Shown here in pieces: positions 1-10,462 of a DNA stretch of 64,000 nt. The position numbers were made by a program, and so were the translations under genes. Source of the DNA: Agrostemma githago (taxonomy: Eukaryota > Streptophyta > Magnoliopsida > Caryophyllales > Caryophyllaceae); NCBI GenBank assembly GCA_958450325.1, contig OY288244.1:36207424-36271423 (forward strand). Direction: 5' to 3'. Numbering within the stretch: the first letter of the stretch is position 1; every line of letters begins with the position of its first letter. The notes under the pieces were generated by a model. That model searched no databases, was not told the DNA's origin, and worked only from the letters and a program-made list of their open reading frames with translations.

Positions 1-176
1 GTACTAATGCCCCACTGGCTAATCACATTTTGATTAACCTTATTCTGACTTTGAGACTTTATTTTTGTTTCTAATAGTCCAAACAATCCTACTTTATTTT
101 GCAGTATAAACTTATGTACCTTTTGATGCTTCTTCACCTTAATCATTCCCTTAACGTTCCAAAAACCAATATTCAT
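1..176 (-). pseudogene. LINE ORF2, N-terminal endonuclease segment (partial at window edge)
   Basis: The minus strand opens with ATG at 176-174 and reads MNIGFWNVKGM, then a lysine-rich stretch and GLFGLLETKI. This is the characteristic start of the apurinic/apyrimidinic-type (EEP) endonuclease of L1 LINEs: the WN-x-(K/R)-G motif, then the catalytic glutamate in LLETK. The frame is open to position 1, so only 58 codons are visible. Whether the rest of ORF2 is intact cannot be told here. Confidence 0.75.
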
Positions 177-179
177 TAA

Positions 180-1128
180 GATATGGTTTTCAGAATAGGG
201 TCTCCTCTTTCTCATGTTCCTTCCTTAGTTGGAGACCTAGTGAGGATGTTCAGGTACGTTGCTTTTGTCTTGTCCATTCCCGGTTGAGTTGGAATGGTAT
301 CTTCCTGCACTTTCTCATGCACCTGTGGTTGCTACAATTCAGGACCAATAATGAATCCCGATCTGCACTGCAGGGATTACAGGCACATGCCTCTTAGGTG
401 CTACCATAGGAACAAGTGGTTGCTTCTTCATCTGCTATTCTTTCCTCAGCATTCTAGTCTTAGGGCCATCGTTATTTGCCCAATAATCCTCCTTCTCATG
501 CCCCATCTTTTTGCAGCTAGTGCATAAGACCGGTTTCCATTCATATTCCACTGCAATATCAATAATATCACCTTTCTCATCTAGAAAGATAGGGTATTAG
601 ACAATACTTGTCCCAATTTAATCTCAAGTTAGAGCTTGGCATAGCCTAACCTTGTCTTATTATCCGTTGCTTCATCCACCTTAACCATAGGTCCTATAAG
701 TGGAGCAATTTTCTACAGACTTTTGACCCAAAACTTCAGCGGTATGTTCTTAAGTTGGACCCAGGCTGGTATGAATTTGACGTCCTCCTCTCCAAATCTA
801 TATCAGGCATCCAGGGCTTCAATACCAGAGGTTTACTATCAAAAGATAGTATCTACTATTGAGTATAGCTTACTTCATATCCTCATTAGCAAAGCAGACT
901 AAAAGATCCCATTTAGCATAAATGAGATCTTGTCAATCTTATGTGCCTTCCTCGTTTAAGGTATCTCTGAAGGACTGGCCATTGAGGGTTATCCACCATC
1001 ACGAAGCCATAGGCAACGTTCTGCCAATAGTCTATCTCGTCTTGCACATTCTCCTGTGTTAGTTGGAGTAAAGGAGGGGTGGGGTAGAATCTATCGGAAT
1101 AGCCTTCTTCCCACTCTTCACATACCAC
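180..1128 (-). pseudogene. LINE ORF1 (DUF4283 plus CCHC-type zinc knuckle), broken
   Basis: In the plant LINE family this protein is the nucleic-acid-binding Gag-like ORF1. The minus strand of 913-1128 encodes a DUF4283-type start (QLTQENVQDEIDYW, then YGFVMVDNPQWPVL). Around 720-785 the core motif PAWVQLKNIPLKFW appears, ended by a stop. At about 485-545 there is a zinc knuckle, WKPVLCTSCKKMGHEKEDYW, in which the last cysteine of the C-x2-C-x4-H-x4-C pattern has become tyrosine. These pieces lie in different frames, so the gene is a relic. The assignment rests on motif order and on the adjacent endonuclease start. Confidence 0.7.
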
Positions 1129-1440
1129 GTACCTTCAGCCTCCCCTACTATCGGAGGGTCCAGTAGTCCATCCTCAATCTCCTCTACATCCCTCACAAAT
1201 CCCTCATCATCCGAGCAAAGGTTGTATGCATGGATCCCTATTAGCTAGGTCATGCATGGATTTTTCTTTAGTTATGACATCCATGTCCGATTTTTCCACG
1301 CTCTCGTTATATATTATGTGATCCATCTCCCTCCGATTGTGTTGATTTCCTCATTCCCTTCCACTGTGTGATCAGTCTCATCACCGGCGACGTCGAGCGA
1401 GAACTCTTGGCCATGGTTCTGTGGAGGAAAACAAAATCGC

Positions 1441-2370
1441 CTGCTAAACTCTCACGTTGGGTTTTTGCATATAAAAGAGAAAAAAATGACTTGGGCATTG
1501 GAGCTACATTTATTATTTTGGCGGTATCGTCCAAGTTTACTATTACCATACTTGCGCTTTCATTTATCGAAATAATAATCTTAAGGACGATTTATGGAGA
1601 AGAACCTTATCTTGTTTCTCTCCAGCCCCTTCCAAATTTGCATGGTATTAACATGTTTGGAACAACTTTATCAACACAATTACTGATTCCGAGTTGAGAC
1701 AGAAACTAAGATTAATATCACTGATGGCCTTTTTTCATTTTTGCATATGCTCTCTAAATTAGTCAATTATTCACAGCATACTTACACTAGTTAAATTAGT
1801 CCAAATTTGCTATTTGCTTCATGAATCTTGATGATAACAAAGAAGTGTAACCATAAGCATGTTATTTAACCATATATTAACCATCATAAGAACCTCTAGT
1901 TTTTCCGAGAAACTCTAGGCTGGTAGCATTTTGATGATCATATAATCTGGGTGAAAAGCTCAATCTTATTGTGATATCCCATTATTAACATCTTTACTTC
2001 AGAAAGCTTCTTTGTTAGCCAAATCAAGGCACTAAATGAAATAAGATAAGAGTTCGTTGAATAAGAAACAAAAGAGCATACAACAAAGATACCAGTAAGT
2101 ATTTATTTATTTATACACTAAAAGAAAACAATGATGGACAAAATTGCATCTGTTCATAACCATTGTCCATTCACCACCAATCCAACTTCCACCGAGCTCC
2201 ACCATCACGAGCCCCGTCGCCTCCATCCTCCTTCGTTGACCTCGCACCCCTCTCTAATCGACCTCCAGGCGCGCCTCCTCGTCAGACCACCTCGCCGCGC
2301 AACAACCACAAACCTCAAACCTCCGCACCACCGAGTTCCGAGCCTGGTGTAAAAATCAATGGTTCGCCAT
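1441..2370. other. Unassigned spacer between the LINE and the copia LTR
   Basis: No coding region, tandem repeat or terminal repeat is recognisable here. The part from 1700 to 2100 is AT-rich. The part from 2160 to 2350 is proline-codon-rich in two overlapping frames (about 70 codons each), with no family resemblance and no splice context. It is probably old intergenic or transposon-derived DNA. Confidence 0.4.
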
Positions 2371-2602
2371 TGATGTAGCTCGAAGGTAGCTTGAGGAAGA
2401 ATAGAGAAAATGTAGAGGAAAACAAGAAAGCAAATAAAATTTCGTTCTTGTGTATTAATTAATTGATGATTACATCATTATTGAGTATATATACATAAAT
2501 GAATATGCACAGGTATAACAAACTTCTAACAAAATCTTTAGTAACAAACTAATAACTAACTCTCAACAACCTCAAGGTGGTTGTTGATCGGTTATGTTAA
2601 CA
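2371..2602 (-). repeat. Copia 3' LTR (approximate outer end)
   Basis: On the minus strand a purine tract (GAGGGGGGA, 2611-2603) is followed by TGTTAACATAACCG, the expected TG start of an LTR. A TATATATA box lies at about 2487-2495 in minus orientation. The LTR probably ends with CA at 2371-2374, but the second LTR needed to confirm this is missing. Confidence 0.65.
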
Positions 2603-2930
2603 TCCCCCCTCAAGTTGGAGGGTGGGGAAACCACTCCCAACTTGGAAAATAAGAGATTATGTTGAGTAGGAGGTATATTTTTGGTGAGAAGATCAGCTAA
2701 TTAACTGTAGAGAAGAAGGAACATAGGATATGGAAATCAAACCTGATAACAATTTCTCACGAACAAAATGGCAATCAAGGTCGATGTGTTTGGTACGTTC
2801 ATGTAAAATAGGGTTCCTTGCAATGAGAATAGTAGCATGACTATCACATTTGACGGGTATGAGAGTGATGTCAGGCACACCCAATTCATAAAGAAGGTGA
2901 GTGAGCCAAGAAAGCTCATAAGTAAGACGT
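2603..2930 (-). pseudogene. Copia pol C-terminus (end of RNase H), separated fragment
   Basis: The minus strand encodes the end of a Ty1/copia RNase H: YELSWLTHLLYELG, then a CDSHATILIA segment, HERTKHIDLDCHFVREK and, after a one-base frame change near 2700, the copia terminal motif ADLLTKNIP followed by FSKLGV. The next bases are the purine tract and LTR. The first codon here is the direct continuation of the copia RNase H that stops at 38955, with the Tat-1 element in between. Confidence 0.85.
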
Positions 2931-5055
2931 TGTGGACGTCCGTCCGCACCGCCTGACGCCCCGCGCGGGACCGACCCAGTTTCCAATCGCGGCGGCCACC
3001 CAAACGGCCCCCTCCTGGTCGGGGGTCGGTCCGATCTCGCGTTTGGGGCAAAGTTTCGGACCTCGATTCGGATGACGATTCAGACTTGTACTAGACGGGT
3101 GCGAGCGCCCGTGTTTCCGTTGGAATCGATTGAGTCGTGGTTGTAAATGTTTAAAGGCCGATATGTTTGGTGAGACGACCTTTTTAGTGAACCGAATTCG
3201 TTGCCGATTTGTGAAGTCGCCACCGAGTAAATTATGGGGACTCGGAAACCGTTCAAGTCAACTTTGATCCTTGGCCGGCTCAAAGCTGAGAGGCACGGGA
3301 CCTAAAGATAAAGACTTGTACCCTTAAGCACTCCATGCCTGGAATGACTTTCATTGCCAATGGTTTCGGACATTCGGAAACCGTCGATTCTGAGTAAGGG
3401 GTGAGCTAGGGTACGTATTGGGAAGCCAACGTCCGCTAGACATCGACACCCAATCACGCCCGCACGTAGCGGCCCCTAGTAATCAATCGGTGGGCTGATA
3501 ACTTCGTTCCTTTGTAGTGGCGGAAATACAATAACATCCATTGTTTTATCCCTATGCCTTTTGCTATGTCGTTTGTTTAAGGACAAGTAAGTTTTATCGT
3601 CGAAGTAGTTGTGTTTACATTCTTTGCATGAGATTTCACGTGACAGGCAGGCCCTGAAAAGTTGCACATAAGAGAGTAGAGAGTACTAGTATTATACGTA
3701 TTAGCAAATCAGTTTTAACGTGATTATACGGATATTAGTCGTTCTCATGGAATACCTTACCCGGTATTTTGCTTAAGATGAATCGGCTCGGTAATAATAG
3801 GGATGCGTCGAGCCATGTATGGCGAGCACCGAGACAAATACGGAACCCGACCATCGCTTTGTTCAGTTTTAACTTATTTACGTATTGATTTCCGTGTTAG
3901 GTGATTTAGCATGCGTTTATTAGGTCATAAAAGCAATAAATCATACGAAAACTGTAAATGCGAACGTAAGTAAATCACGTAGTGAGGAGTTGCACCCTCA
4001 GAGTATACGCTAAACGGGACACGACGCATAGAAAGTTGAGAACGGATCTCAGAACTACTCAGGTCTATTTAAGATATTTTAGTTTATGGGTGATGTTGGG
4101 ACGTTACGTGTTTTTGTATGTGTGGTCGACCTAGTGTCCACGTTTGACATTATTGTAGTGCATAATGAAAGTGCAAGAATGTAAAGTTTTGTTTAGATGA
4201 CAACCTAGTGACGATTCGACTTCAAAAGGCGGGTCCTCCTAGCTCGCCTGGTGATTTTGGCAGAGTTCCGTTACCGTTGGTCCCTCCTGCGGCTAATCCG
4301 GCAAAGCTCCCCTACTACTTTCTAGTTTTGCGGCTAATCCGGCAGAACTCCGTTAGACTCGGGGTGGGGCTAGTCGAACACAGGCACCTCGAGATCGCTT
4401 TTATCGGAAGTACGATCGAGTGGATCGTTTGCCTCGGGTGTCGGAGTGCGAGCGCTTAGTGAGAAACTCTTAACGAGTGAAGAGGGAAGAGAGAATGAGA
4501 ATGAGTTATGTCGAATGAAGAGGGTGGATGGGGGTATTTATAGGTGTTTTCGGCCCTCGTCACCCGGATGGACGCTTGAGGTCTGGCGCATCGGAACTCA
4601 GGCGCCTGGGTTTAGGCGTGTGAACACTCAGGCGCGCAAGGTGCGGCGCTCGGGATTTTGAAGATATGATTTTGATACTTTCCAAAACCGAGAGGTGCAC
4701 GTATTATACAATGCTTGGGGACTAAGTCTTCCCCGCCTTGACCTAGAGCCGTTGCGCCTAGTGGGCCTCGGGCGCGCGTCCCGAGGTTTGCTTGGCGCGG
4801 TGCTGACTCGGTTCGTGTTTCGGGACCGACTCGGGGTCCCGGTGTCGAAATTGACTATAATTAATGTCTATGCGATCGTAATGACATGACTAAGGCTGCC
4901 ATGATGTTAATTTTATTTTTCTGAGTAGATATTTGATCCGTTCTATAGAAAAACTAACAAAAACATTGCGAACCCGCGTCGCGTTGCAGTCCGATCGTCA
5001 TCGGGTGTTTGTTGGGCACTCCTGCAGCCACCAATTCCAAATCTGGGTGTCGACA
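2931..5055 (-). repeat. Tat-1 3' LTR (left copy)
   Basis: This 2125-bp LTR starts TGTGGACG and ends TGTCGACA on the plus strand. It matches 36824-38949 with scattered substitutions and a few indels. For example, about 45 bp after 3355 is absent from the other copy, and the other copy has an extra stretch near 38253. A TATAAATA box on the minus strand is at 4542-4535. Short plus-strand ORFs within it have no support. Confidence 0.88.
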
Positions 5056-5059
5056 GAAG

Positions 5060-5720
5060 CTCCCACCAATTCCAAATCCGCTCAAACTCAAATTGTTGTT
5101 GTTGTGCCTTCCGGATAACTAAGACCCGTTAGGCTAAATACGTTTGAGCGTGTCAGTATCCGCTTAGACCCAAATTGTTGTTGTTGTTGCTTTCAGGATA
5201 ACTATGACCCGTTAGGCTAAAAGGTGTTTAAGCGTGTCAGTATTCACTCAAACCCAAATTGTTGTTTGTTGTTGCCTTCAGGATAACTAAGACTAGTTAG
5301 GCAAAACGGTGTTTGAGCGTGTCAGTATCTGCCCAAACCAAAATTGCTGTTTGATGATGCCTTCAGGATAACTAAGACCCGTTAGGCTAAATGGTGTTTG
5401 AGCGTGTCAGTATCCGCTCAAACCCAAATTGCTGTTTGTTGTTCCTTCAGGATAACTAAGACCCGTTAGGCTAAACGGTGTTTGAGCGTGTCAGTATCCG
5501 CTCAAACCCAAATTGCTGTGGAGGTATAAGACTCCAAAGTGTTCGAACGTGCCATTATCCGTTCGAACTAAAATTGCTGTGGAGGTATAAGACTCCAAAA
5601 TGTTCGAACGTGTCAGTATCCGTTCGAACTTAAATTGCTGTGGAGGTATAAGACTCCAAAAAAATGTTTGAAAGTGTCAGTATCCGTTCGAACTTAAATT
5701 GCTGTTTTCGGATAACTAAG
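5060..5720. repeat. Two-family tandem repeat array beside the Tat-1 3' LTR
   Basis: About five copies of an approximately 84-bp unit span 5085-5510. Each contains GATAACTAAGACCCGTTAGG and then TTGAGCGTGTCAGTATCCGC. They are followed by three copies of an approximately 62-bp unit (5510-5700) containing GAGGTATAAGACTCCAAA and GTGTCAGTATCCGTTCGAAC. The two units share the CGTGTCAGTATCCG block, so one seems derived from the other. The array lies in the region between pol and the 3' LTR, where Tat elements are known to carry hypervariable tandem repeats. Confidence 0.85.
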
Positions 5721-6194
5721 ACCCGTTGAGCTCGAAGACGTTTGCTGGTGTTCATTTATTTGGGCTAAATTTGCATCGTGGACTTGTCTTATTTTGTGCG
5801 GATTTGCTTTGCTTTGTTCTGATTTGATATTCGCTTGGATTCGTTCGGAGTTTGTTTAGATCGGCTTTGTTTTGTTTGTTTTATCACGCGGTCGAGCGTG
5901 AGCATTCTTATTAATCGTGGTTCTTATGCTTGCTTTATTAATGCTTTTTGTTCGGAGTTGGCCTATTGGCGTGCTTTATCGGTATCGATTAGTAATTGCT
6001 TCGTCGTTCTTTGTTTACTCGTTTTAAAGGGTGTGTGTTTTGTGTATATTGGATGTTAAGCCTTGTTTGTTCTTGTTTTAGTCTTGTGCTGGACAGGTTG
6101 GACGCGCATTTCTCTACGCCCCAATTCTCAGGCACATGGCCTTCAGCAGTCCAGGATTTGGACGCGCGACTTGAGGCGCCCGGGATTTCGTAGG
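5721..6194. other. Tat-1 spacer between the tandem array and the chromovirus insertion
   Basis: No protein motif is seen. It holds T-rich sequence and then a GC-rich stretch near 6095-6190. It is continuous with 11098 onward once the chromovirus is removed, so it is probably the 5' flank of the PMD gene that starts at 11233. No clear TATA box was found. Confidence 0.45.
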
Positions 6195-6199
6195 TCGAG

Positions 6200-6950
6200 T
6201 GATCCGAATGAGGAGACTAAGGAGTTCAATGAAGTGACACTAGCTCCTCTTAGCTCAAGTCAAGCCACACTAGCTCCTCCTACTAGCTTAGTGGTATGTC
6301 TTCTCCAAGTACTAAGTTAGCTCACAAGGGAGCTGAATAAAGGAGTAAAGAAGTCAAGGTTGATTATGGGCTGATTGGTTACTTCGTTTTTAGCTCCATG
6401 TTCACATGGTGTGTACACTCAAGCTTTGGTGTTGGCTCCATGTTCACACAAGACTACACGGCTGGTGCAAGCTTTGGTTTTAACTCCTTGTTTACACTAG
6501 CTTTGTTTTTAACTCCAACCTTGTATTTAGCTCCTAGTTCACATTAGTCTAGCTTTGTTATTGTCACCCTTAACCAACCGGTTTAAGGGCCCTTGTAGGC
6601 TATAAATAGCCGGCCATTTGAAGGAATAAACATCATCCAATTTGCAAATTAAAAACCTGAGTAAAGTTAAGCTTTGTGCTTTCTTTGTTTCGTCTTTGTA
6701 GTTTACAAGACAAAGTCTAGAGTGAGTCGCGTTACAAGCTCTAAACTCGCTACTTCAATCGCGTTGTTTGATTTAGCACCCGCTTTGTTGAAGTATAGGT
6801 CTACTTCACCTAGCATACTATCCTTGGTTACGGTTCATTCACGCTCAAAACTATCCTTTACTTTCTGTTTTGGTTACTTGTTTCACGTCCAATTCAGTTT
6901 ACTAATCATATCTCTCATTCTTGTTTCAAAGTTCATATCAACTCACATCA
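6200..6950 (+). repeat. Chromovirus 5' LTR
   Basis: The LTR starts TGATCCGAATGAGG and ends CTCACATCA. It carries TATAAATAG at 6601-6609. It is identical by eye to 10342-11092, and the tRNA primer site begins four bases after its end. Confidence 0.92.
6601..6609 (+). promoter_or_regulatory. TATA box in the chromovirus 5' LTR
   Basis: TATAAATAG sits about 400 bp into the LTR on the coding strand and is repeated at 10743 in the 3' copy. It is the expected position for the U3 promoter that transcribes the element. Confidence 0.65.
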
Positions 6951-6954
6951 TTAG

Positions 6955-6966
6955 TGGTATCAGAGC
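6955..6966 (+). other. Primer-binding site of the chromovirus
   Basis: TGGTATCAGAGC, followed by TTTGGTC, is the standard plant site complementary to the 3' end of initiator tRNA-Met. It lies four bases from the 5' LTR. Confidence 0.85.
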
Positions 6967-6991
6967 TTTGGTCATCCATTTAGACGTAAGC

Positions 6992-9900
6992 ATGGCAGGA
7001 GTTGTGAGCTTTGAAGACTCAAGCATCGTTAGTCTCTCTAAGTCCAATGGCGCACCTGCTCCTGAAGTCTACTCGGGAGAAAGAGAAGATGAACTCCCAA
7101 CTTTTGGTAAGGTCTTGGTATTACGTACACTTCATGCTAATCCTATTCCACAAAACACCGAACAAAGAGACCAACTCTTTCACACAAAATGTCTAGTTAA
7201 TACCAAGTGGTGTAGTTTGATTATTGATGGGGGTAGTTGTACTAATGTTGCGTCTACAGAAATGGTAGCTAAGTTAGGTCTCACCACCACTAATCACCCT
7301 AAACCGTATGCTTTACATTGGTTGGATAATGAGAACAAGATAAGGGTCACTAAACAAGTAAGGGTGGGTTTAACCATGGGTTCCTACGTTGATGAGGTTC
7401 TATGTGATGTTATACCTATGGATGCATGTCATATACTATTAGGCCGTCCTTGGCAGTTTGATAGGGACGTAGTTCATCATGGTAGAAAGAATGAATATGA
7501 ATTGAGGGATAAGGGAAAGAAAATCGTTCTAAAACCCATGACTCCCCAAGCTGTTAGAGCAATGACCTCCAGCAAGAACAAGAGACCTAACCTCACCATC
7601 TTTGCTAGTGAAAATGAAGTAGAGCAAGCTATACAAGAGGGGGAACGTGTATTTGTCATGGTAGCTAAAGAAAAACCCGTAGAAGTTGAGAATAGACTTG
7701 GAGGAAAACCATTAGAGGAGTTGTTACACGAGTTTAAGGATGTCTTCCCCGAGGAATTACCCGTTGGTTTACCACCTATTAGGGGTATAGAACATCAAAT
7801 CGACCTCATTCCAGGATCAACCTTACCCAATAAGGCTGCATATAGGTGTAATCCGGAGGAAACTAAGGAATTACAAAGACAAATAGATGAGTTGATGAGT
7901 AGAGGGTATGTGCGGGAGAGCCTTAGTCCTTGTGCTGTTCCAGTTCTTTTAGTACCTAAGAAGGATGGAACATGGAGAATGTGTGTAGATAGTAGAGCCG
8001 TTAACAACATCACCATCAAGTATAGGTTTCCTATTCCAAGGTTAGATGATATGTTAGATGAGCTTCATGGGGCGGTGGTCTTCTCCAAAATTGATCTAAG
8101 AAGTGGTTACCATCAAATCAGAATGAGGGAGGGAGATGAATGGAAGACCGCTTTCAAAACCAAACATGGACTATATGAGTGGACGGTCATGCCATTTGGT
8201 CTTACCAACGCTCCAAGCACGTTCATGAGGTTAATGAACGAGGTACTTAAGGCCTACCTAGGTCGCTTTATTGTGGTTTACTTGGATGATATACTTGTGT
8301 ATAGCAGGTCCTTGGAAGAACATATGGAGCACTTGAGGCTACTCTTCACCACACTTCGCAAACAACAGCTTTTTGGGAAGAAGGAGAAGTGTGCCTTCTT
8401 TGTGGAGAGTGTAGTATTCCTTGGCTACGTAGTATCCAAGGGAGGAGTATCAGTTGATCAAACCAAAGTGGAATCCATACGTACTTGGCCAATCCCTTCC
8501 ACCATTACAGAAGTGAGGTCTTTTCATGGTTTGGCTTCTTTTTACAGGAGATTTATCAAGGATTTCAGCACTATCACAAGCCCCATCACCGAGTGCTTGA
8601 AGAAAGGCGCATTTGTTTGGACCAAAGCTGCCCAAGAAGCCTTTGAAGCCATTAAAGAGAAGCTATGCTCCGCTCCTATCTTAGCCCTTCCTGATTTCTC
8701 TCAACCATTTGAGGTGGAATGTGACGCTAGTGGAGTTGGAATTGGAGCTGTTCTTGTGCAAAACAAGCGCCCCATTGCCTATTTCTCAGAGAAACTCAAT
8801 GGAGCAAGACTGAACTACTGCACTTACGACAAGGAGTTCTATGCCATAGTAAGAGCTCTTGATCATTGGAGTCATTACCTACGTACTAACCATTTTGTTC
8901 TTCATTCAGATCATGAGTCCTTAAAATATATCAATGGCCAACAAAAGTTAAGTCCAAGGCATGCCAAGTGGGTAGAATTCTTACAATCCTTTCACTTCTC
9001 TTCAAAATACAAAGATGGAAAGAGTAACGTAGTAGCTGATGCACTATCCCGCCGCTACACTTTACTATCTACTTTGGATGTGAGGTTGCTTGGATTTGAA
9101 ACTCTAAAGGACTACTACAACAATGATGCTGATTTTGGTGAAACCTTCACCAAATGCAAGGAGGGAGCCTTTGATGAATTTGTTTTGCAGGAAGGATTTC
9201 TTTTCAAAGGAAACCGCCTGTGTGTACCCAAGCATCCCATTAGAGAGCTACTGGTTAGAGAAGCTCATGGAGGAGGATTAGCGGGTCATTTTGGCATTAC
9301 AAGAACGTTGGAGGTCTTAAAGGAGCACTTCTTTTGGCCAAAGATGCAAGGGAGCGTCCAGAATGTGGTGAGCAAGTGTGTGACTTGCCAATTTGCCAAG
9401 AGTTCCTTCAAGCCTGGAGTTTACACGCCCTTGCCCACTCCTAGTAGACCATGGGAAGATGTATCCATGGATTTTATTGTAGCCTTACCAAGAACCGCTA
9501 GAGGAAAAGATGCTATCATGGTGGTAGTAGATCGGTTTTCAAAGATGGCTCACTTCATTGCTTGCCACAAAACAGATGATGCTAGCAATGTTGCTGACTT
9601 ATACTTCAAGGAGGTAGTGCGTCTACATGGGATACCCAAGTCCATAGTCTCTGATCGTGACTCAAAGTTCCTTAGTTACTTTTGGAACACATTATGGAGG
9701 AAGGTGGGAACCAAGCTCTTATTTAGCACTTCTCATCATCCACAAACAGATGGACAAACTGAGGTTACCAATCGCACCTTGGGAACGTTATTAAGGGGCC
9801 TTGTAAGTAAGACTCAAAAGGATTGGGATATCAAGCTTGCCCATGCTGAGTTTGCCTACAATCGCTCCCCCACTTATGCTACTTCTCATTCCCCTTTTGA

Positions 9901-10462
9901 GGCTGTATATGGGATCAATCCTTACATGCCCTTGGACCTGATTCCGCTACCAAAAGATGAGTTAGTTCACAAGGATGCGGAGTCCAAACTAAAGGCTATG
10001 ATCAAACTCCACGAGCAAATACAAGAAAGGATCAAGGAGGTCAATGAAGCATACAAAAGGAAGTCCAACAAGAACAGGAAGCCAAGACTTTTCCAAGAGG
10101 GTGACTTAGTTTGGGTGCACTTGAGGAAGGAAAGGTTTCCAAGTAAAAGAAAGAATAAACTGATGCCACGAGCTGAAGGACCTTACAAGATCATATCCAA
10201 GGTAAATGATAATGCTTACAAGGTAGAATTACCGGATGATTATGGAGTCCATGCCACGTTCAACATAGGGAACCTTTCTCCCTATCTAGATGATGATGGC
10301 ATTTCAGAATTGAGGGCAATTCCTTTTCAAGGGGGAGGAGATGATCCGAATGAGGAGACTAAGGAGTTCAATGAAGTGACACTAGCTCCTCTTAGCTCAA
10401 GTCAAGCCACACTAGCTCCTCCTACTAGCTTAGTGGTATGTCTTCTCCAAGTACTAAGTTAG
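6992..10462 (+). CDS. Ty3/gypsy pol polyprotein (protease, RT, RNase H, integrase), gag absent
   Basis: The frame is open for 1156 codons from the ATG at 6992. This is the first ATG after the primer site, although the frame is open back into the LTR. Approximate domains: protease at residues 75-170, with IIDGGSCTNVAS where DSG or DTG is usual; reverse transcriptase at 260-480, with YLDDILVYS at about 430; RNase H at 560-690, starting VECDASGVGIGAVL; integrase zinc-binding HHCC at 745-803; integrase catalytic residues in SMDFIV (about 825), SDRDSKF (about 886) and GQTEVTN (about 920); and a chromovirus-type C-terminal motif (KLMPRAEGPYK to ATFNIGNLSPYL, 1056-1100). The last 40 codons run into the 3' LTR. 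No gag capsid region or zinc knuckle is present, so packaging would need gag from a relative. Confidence 0.93.
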   Translation: MAGVVSFEDSSIVSLSKSNGAPAPEVYSGEREDELPTFGKVLVLRTLHANPIPQNTEQRDQLFHTKCLVNTKWCSLIIDGGSCTNVASTEMVAKLGLTTTNHPKPYALHWLDNENKIRVTKQVRVGLTMGSYVDEVLCDVIPMDACHILLGRPWQFDRDVVHHGRKNEYELRDKGKKIVLKPMTPQAVRAMTSSKNKRPNLTIFASENEVEQAIQEGERVFVMVAKEKPVEVENRLGGKPLEELLHEFKDVFPEELPVGLPPIRGIEHQIDLIPGSTLPNKAAYRCNPEETKELQRQIDELMSRGYVRESLSPCAVPVLLVPKKDGTWRMCVDSRAVNNITIKYRFPIPRLDDMLDELHGAVVFSKIDLRSGYHQIRMREGDEWKTAFKTKHGLYEWTVMPFGLTNAPSTFMRLMNEVLKAYLGRFIVVYLDDILVYSRSLEEHMEHLRLLFTTLRKQQLFGKKEKCAFFVESVVFLGYVVSKGGVSVDQTKVESIRTWPIPSTITEVRSFHGLASFYRRFIKDFSTITSPITECLKKGAFVWTKAAQEAFEAIKEKLCSAPILALPDFSQPFEVECDASGVGIGAVLVQNKRPIAYFSEKLNGARLNYCTYDKEFYAIVRALDHWSHYLRTNHFVLHSDHESLKYINGQQKLSPRHAKWVEFLQSFHFSSKYKDGKSNVVADALSRRYTLLSTLDVRLLGFETLKDYYNNDADFGETFTKCKEGAFDEFVLQEGFLFKGNRLCVPKHPIRELLVREAHGGGLAGHFGITRTLEVLKEHFFWPKMQGSVQNVVSKCVTCQFAKSSFKPGVYTPLPTPSRPWEDVSMDFIVALPRTARGKDAIMVVVDRFSKMAHFIACHKTDDASNVADLYFKEVVRLHGIPKSIVSDRDSKFLSYFWNTLWRKVGTKLLFSTSHHPQTDGQTEVTNRTLGTLLRGLVSKTQKDWDIKLAHAEFAYNRSPTYATSHSPFEAVYGINPYMPLDLIPLPKDELVHKDAESKLKAMIKLHEQIQERIKEVNEAYKRKSNKNRKPRLFQEGDLVWVHLRKERFPSKRKNKLMPRAEGPYKIISKVNDNAYKVELPDDYGVHATFNIGNLSPYLDDDGISELRAIPFQGGGDDPNEETKEFNEVTLAPLSSSQATLAPPTSLVVCLLQVLS
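10331..10341 (+). other. Polypurine tract of the chromovirus
   Basis: GGGGGAGGAGA immediately precedes the TG of the 3' LTR at 10342. It lies inside the pol reading frame, which continues into the LTR. Confidence 0.8.

Larger units (their letters stand above)
1..1440 (-). mobile_element. LINE (L1-type) retrotransposon, 5' portion, decayed and cut by the window edge
   Basis: Reading the minus strand from about 1440 down to 1, the order is an ORF1-like region with a DUF4283 core and a zinc knuckle, followed by the first 58 codons of an endonuclease. This is the gene order of plant L1-type LINEs. ORF1 is broken by stops and frameshifts, and the element continues beyond position 1, so reverse transcriptase and the 3' end lie outside the window. 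The 5' boundary near 1440 is approximate, and no target-site duplication can be assigned. Confidence 0.75.

Noticed and set aside
2131..2378. Two overlapping proline/histidine-rich ORFs
   Set aside because: Two frames over the same bases, no homology, no promoter or splice context, short; compositional artefact.
4208..4889. Plus-strand ORFs in the Tat-1 LTR (also at 38064-38465)
   Set aside because: They lie in an LTR transcribed from the other strand, differ between the two LTR copies and lack homology.
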